Origin: a virus
Length of the DNA stretch: 54,905 nucleotides
IMG/VR virus record: IMGVR_UViG_3300035138_000057
Span: 1-54,905 of that record
Strand: one strand, 5' to 3'
This document shows, one piece after another, positions 54,899 to 54,905 of the stretch. Below the pieces are notes generated by a model. The model did no database searches. It was not told the origin of the DNA and saw only the letters and a list, made by a program, of their open reading frames with translations. How positions within the stretch are numbered: position 1 is the stretch's first letter; each line of letters starts with the position of its first letter. Both the position numbers and the translations under genes were made by a program.

Positions 54899-54905
54899 CT
54901 CGTCG
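54667..54905. repeat. Right copy of 239-bp terminal direct repeat
   Basis: Same sequence as 1-239 apart from A at 54778 in place of G at 112. See the left copy. Confidence 0.95.

Overview
The window is the genome of a tailed double-stranded DNA bacteriophage of siphovirus type. The first 239 bases recur as the last 239 (54667-54905), so the unique unit is about 54,666 bp and its map is circular. Only one base differs between the copies, a silent change. The virion genes are unmistakable: large and small terminase, portal fused to a MuF-like domain, U35/S78 prohead protease, HK97-fold capsid, neck proteins, major tail protein, -1 frameshifted tail chaperones, TP901-type tape measure, distal tail and hub proteins. 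There is no integrase, repressor or tRNA gene that I can see. The host cannot be named. The DNA is GC-rich, GTG starts are very common, ribosome binding sites are strong and sigma70-type promoters are recognisable. Spanin-like and lipoprotein-like genes suggest a host with two membranes. Two promoters place the expected RNA start exactly on the ATG, a leaderless layout that is frequent in, but not restricted to, the Deinococcus-Thermus group and actinobacteria.

Layout. A leftward late operon starts at about 12.07 kb, runs down to base 1, wraps to 54.9 kb and ends at 42.75 kb. Its order is packaging, head, neck, tail tube, tape measure, tail tip, exported and membrane proteins, lysis, metallophosphoesterase. 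A rightward early/middle region runs from 12.5 to 38.6 kb: a ribbon-helix-helix protein, TOPRIM/VirE-type primase-helicase, many small zinc-ribbon proteins, cold-shock protein, amidase, J-domain protein, oligoribonuclease, radical SAM protein, DNA ligase, nucleotide kinases, HD phosphohydrolase, ssDNA-binding-like protein, family A DNA polymerase, RecB-like and VRR-NUC nucleases, SNF2 helicase, Dam-like methyltransferase, a pyrimidine-dimer-glycosylase-like protein, then a lipoprotein and a second radical SAM protein. A short rightward block at 38.97-42.84 kb (DUF932 protein, membrane-anchored zinc metallopeptidase and others) converges on the late operon. It looks compositionally different, C-richer on the plus strand.

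Two stretches exceed 300 bases without a gene. The one at 12073-12510 separates the two divergent operons. It carries G-rich repeats and AT-rich tracts and is the best origin candidate. The one at 38606-38968 holds strong hairpins and a leaderless promoter. Rightward promoters of TTGACA/TATAAT type with 17-18 bp spacing precede 12511, 12973, 18823, 25163, 32161, 34239 and 38969. Three of them share the leader box GCTGAGAGGT. Most genes are translationally coupled through GTGA, ATGA, TAATG or TAGTG overlaps.

The most unusual elements are a four-hairpin leader at 35957-36138 whose 3' end can hide the ribosome binding site of the 36144 gene, ahead of a zinc/coiled-coil, lipoprotein and radical SAM operon; a leader with competing stems before the primase; a kinase fused to a uracil-DNA-glycosylase-like domain; a Dam-like enzyme with NPGF in place of NPPY; a VRR-NUC-like protein without its catalytic acids; a basic C-terminal tail with an aromatic end shared by replication proteins; and a candidate single-protein spanin nested in a spanin-like gene.
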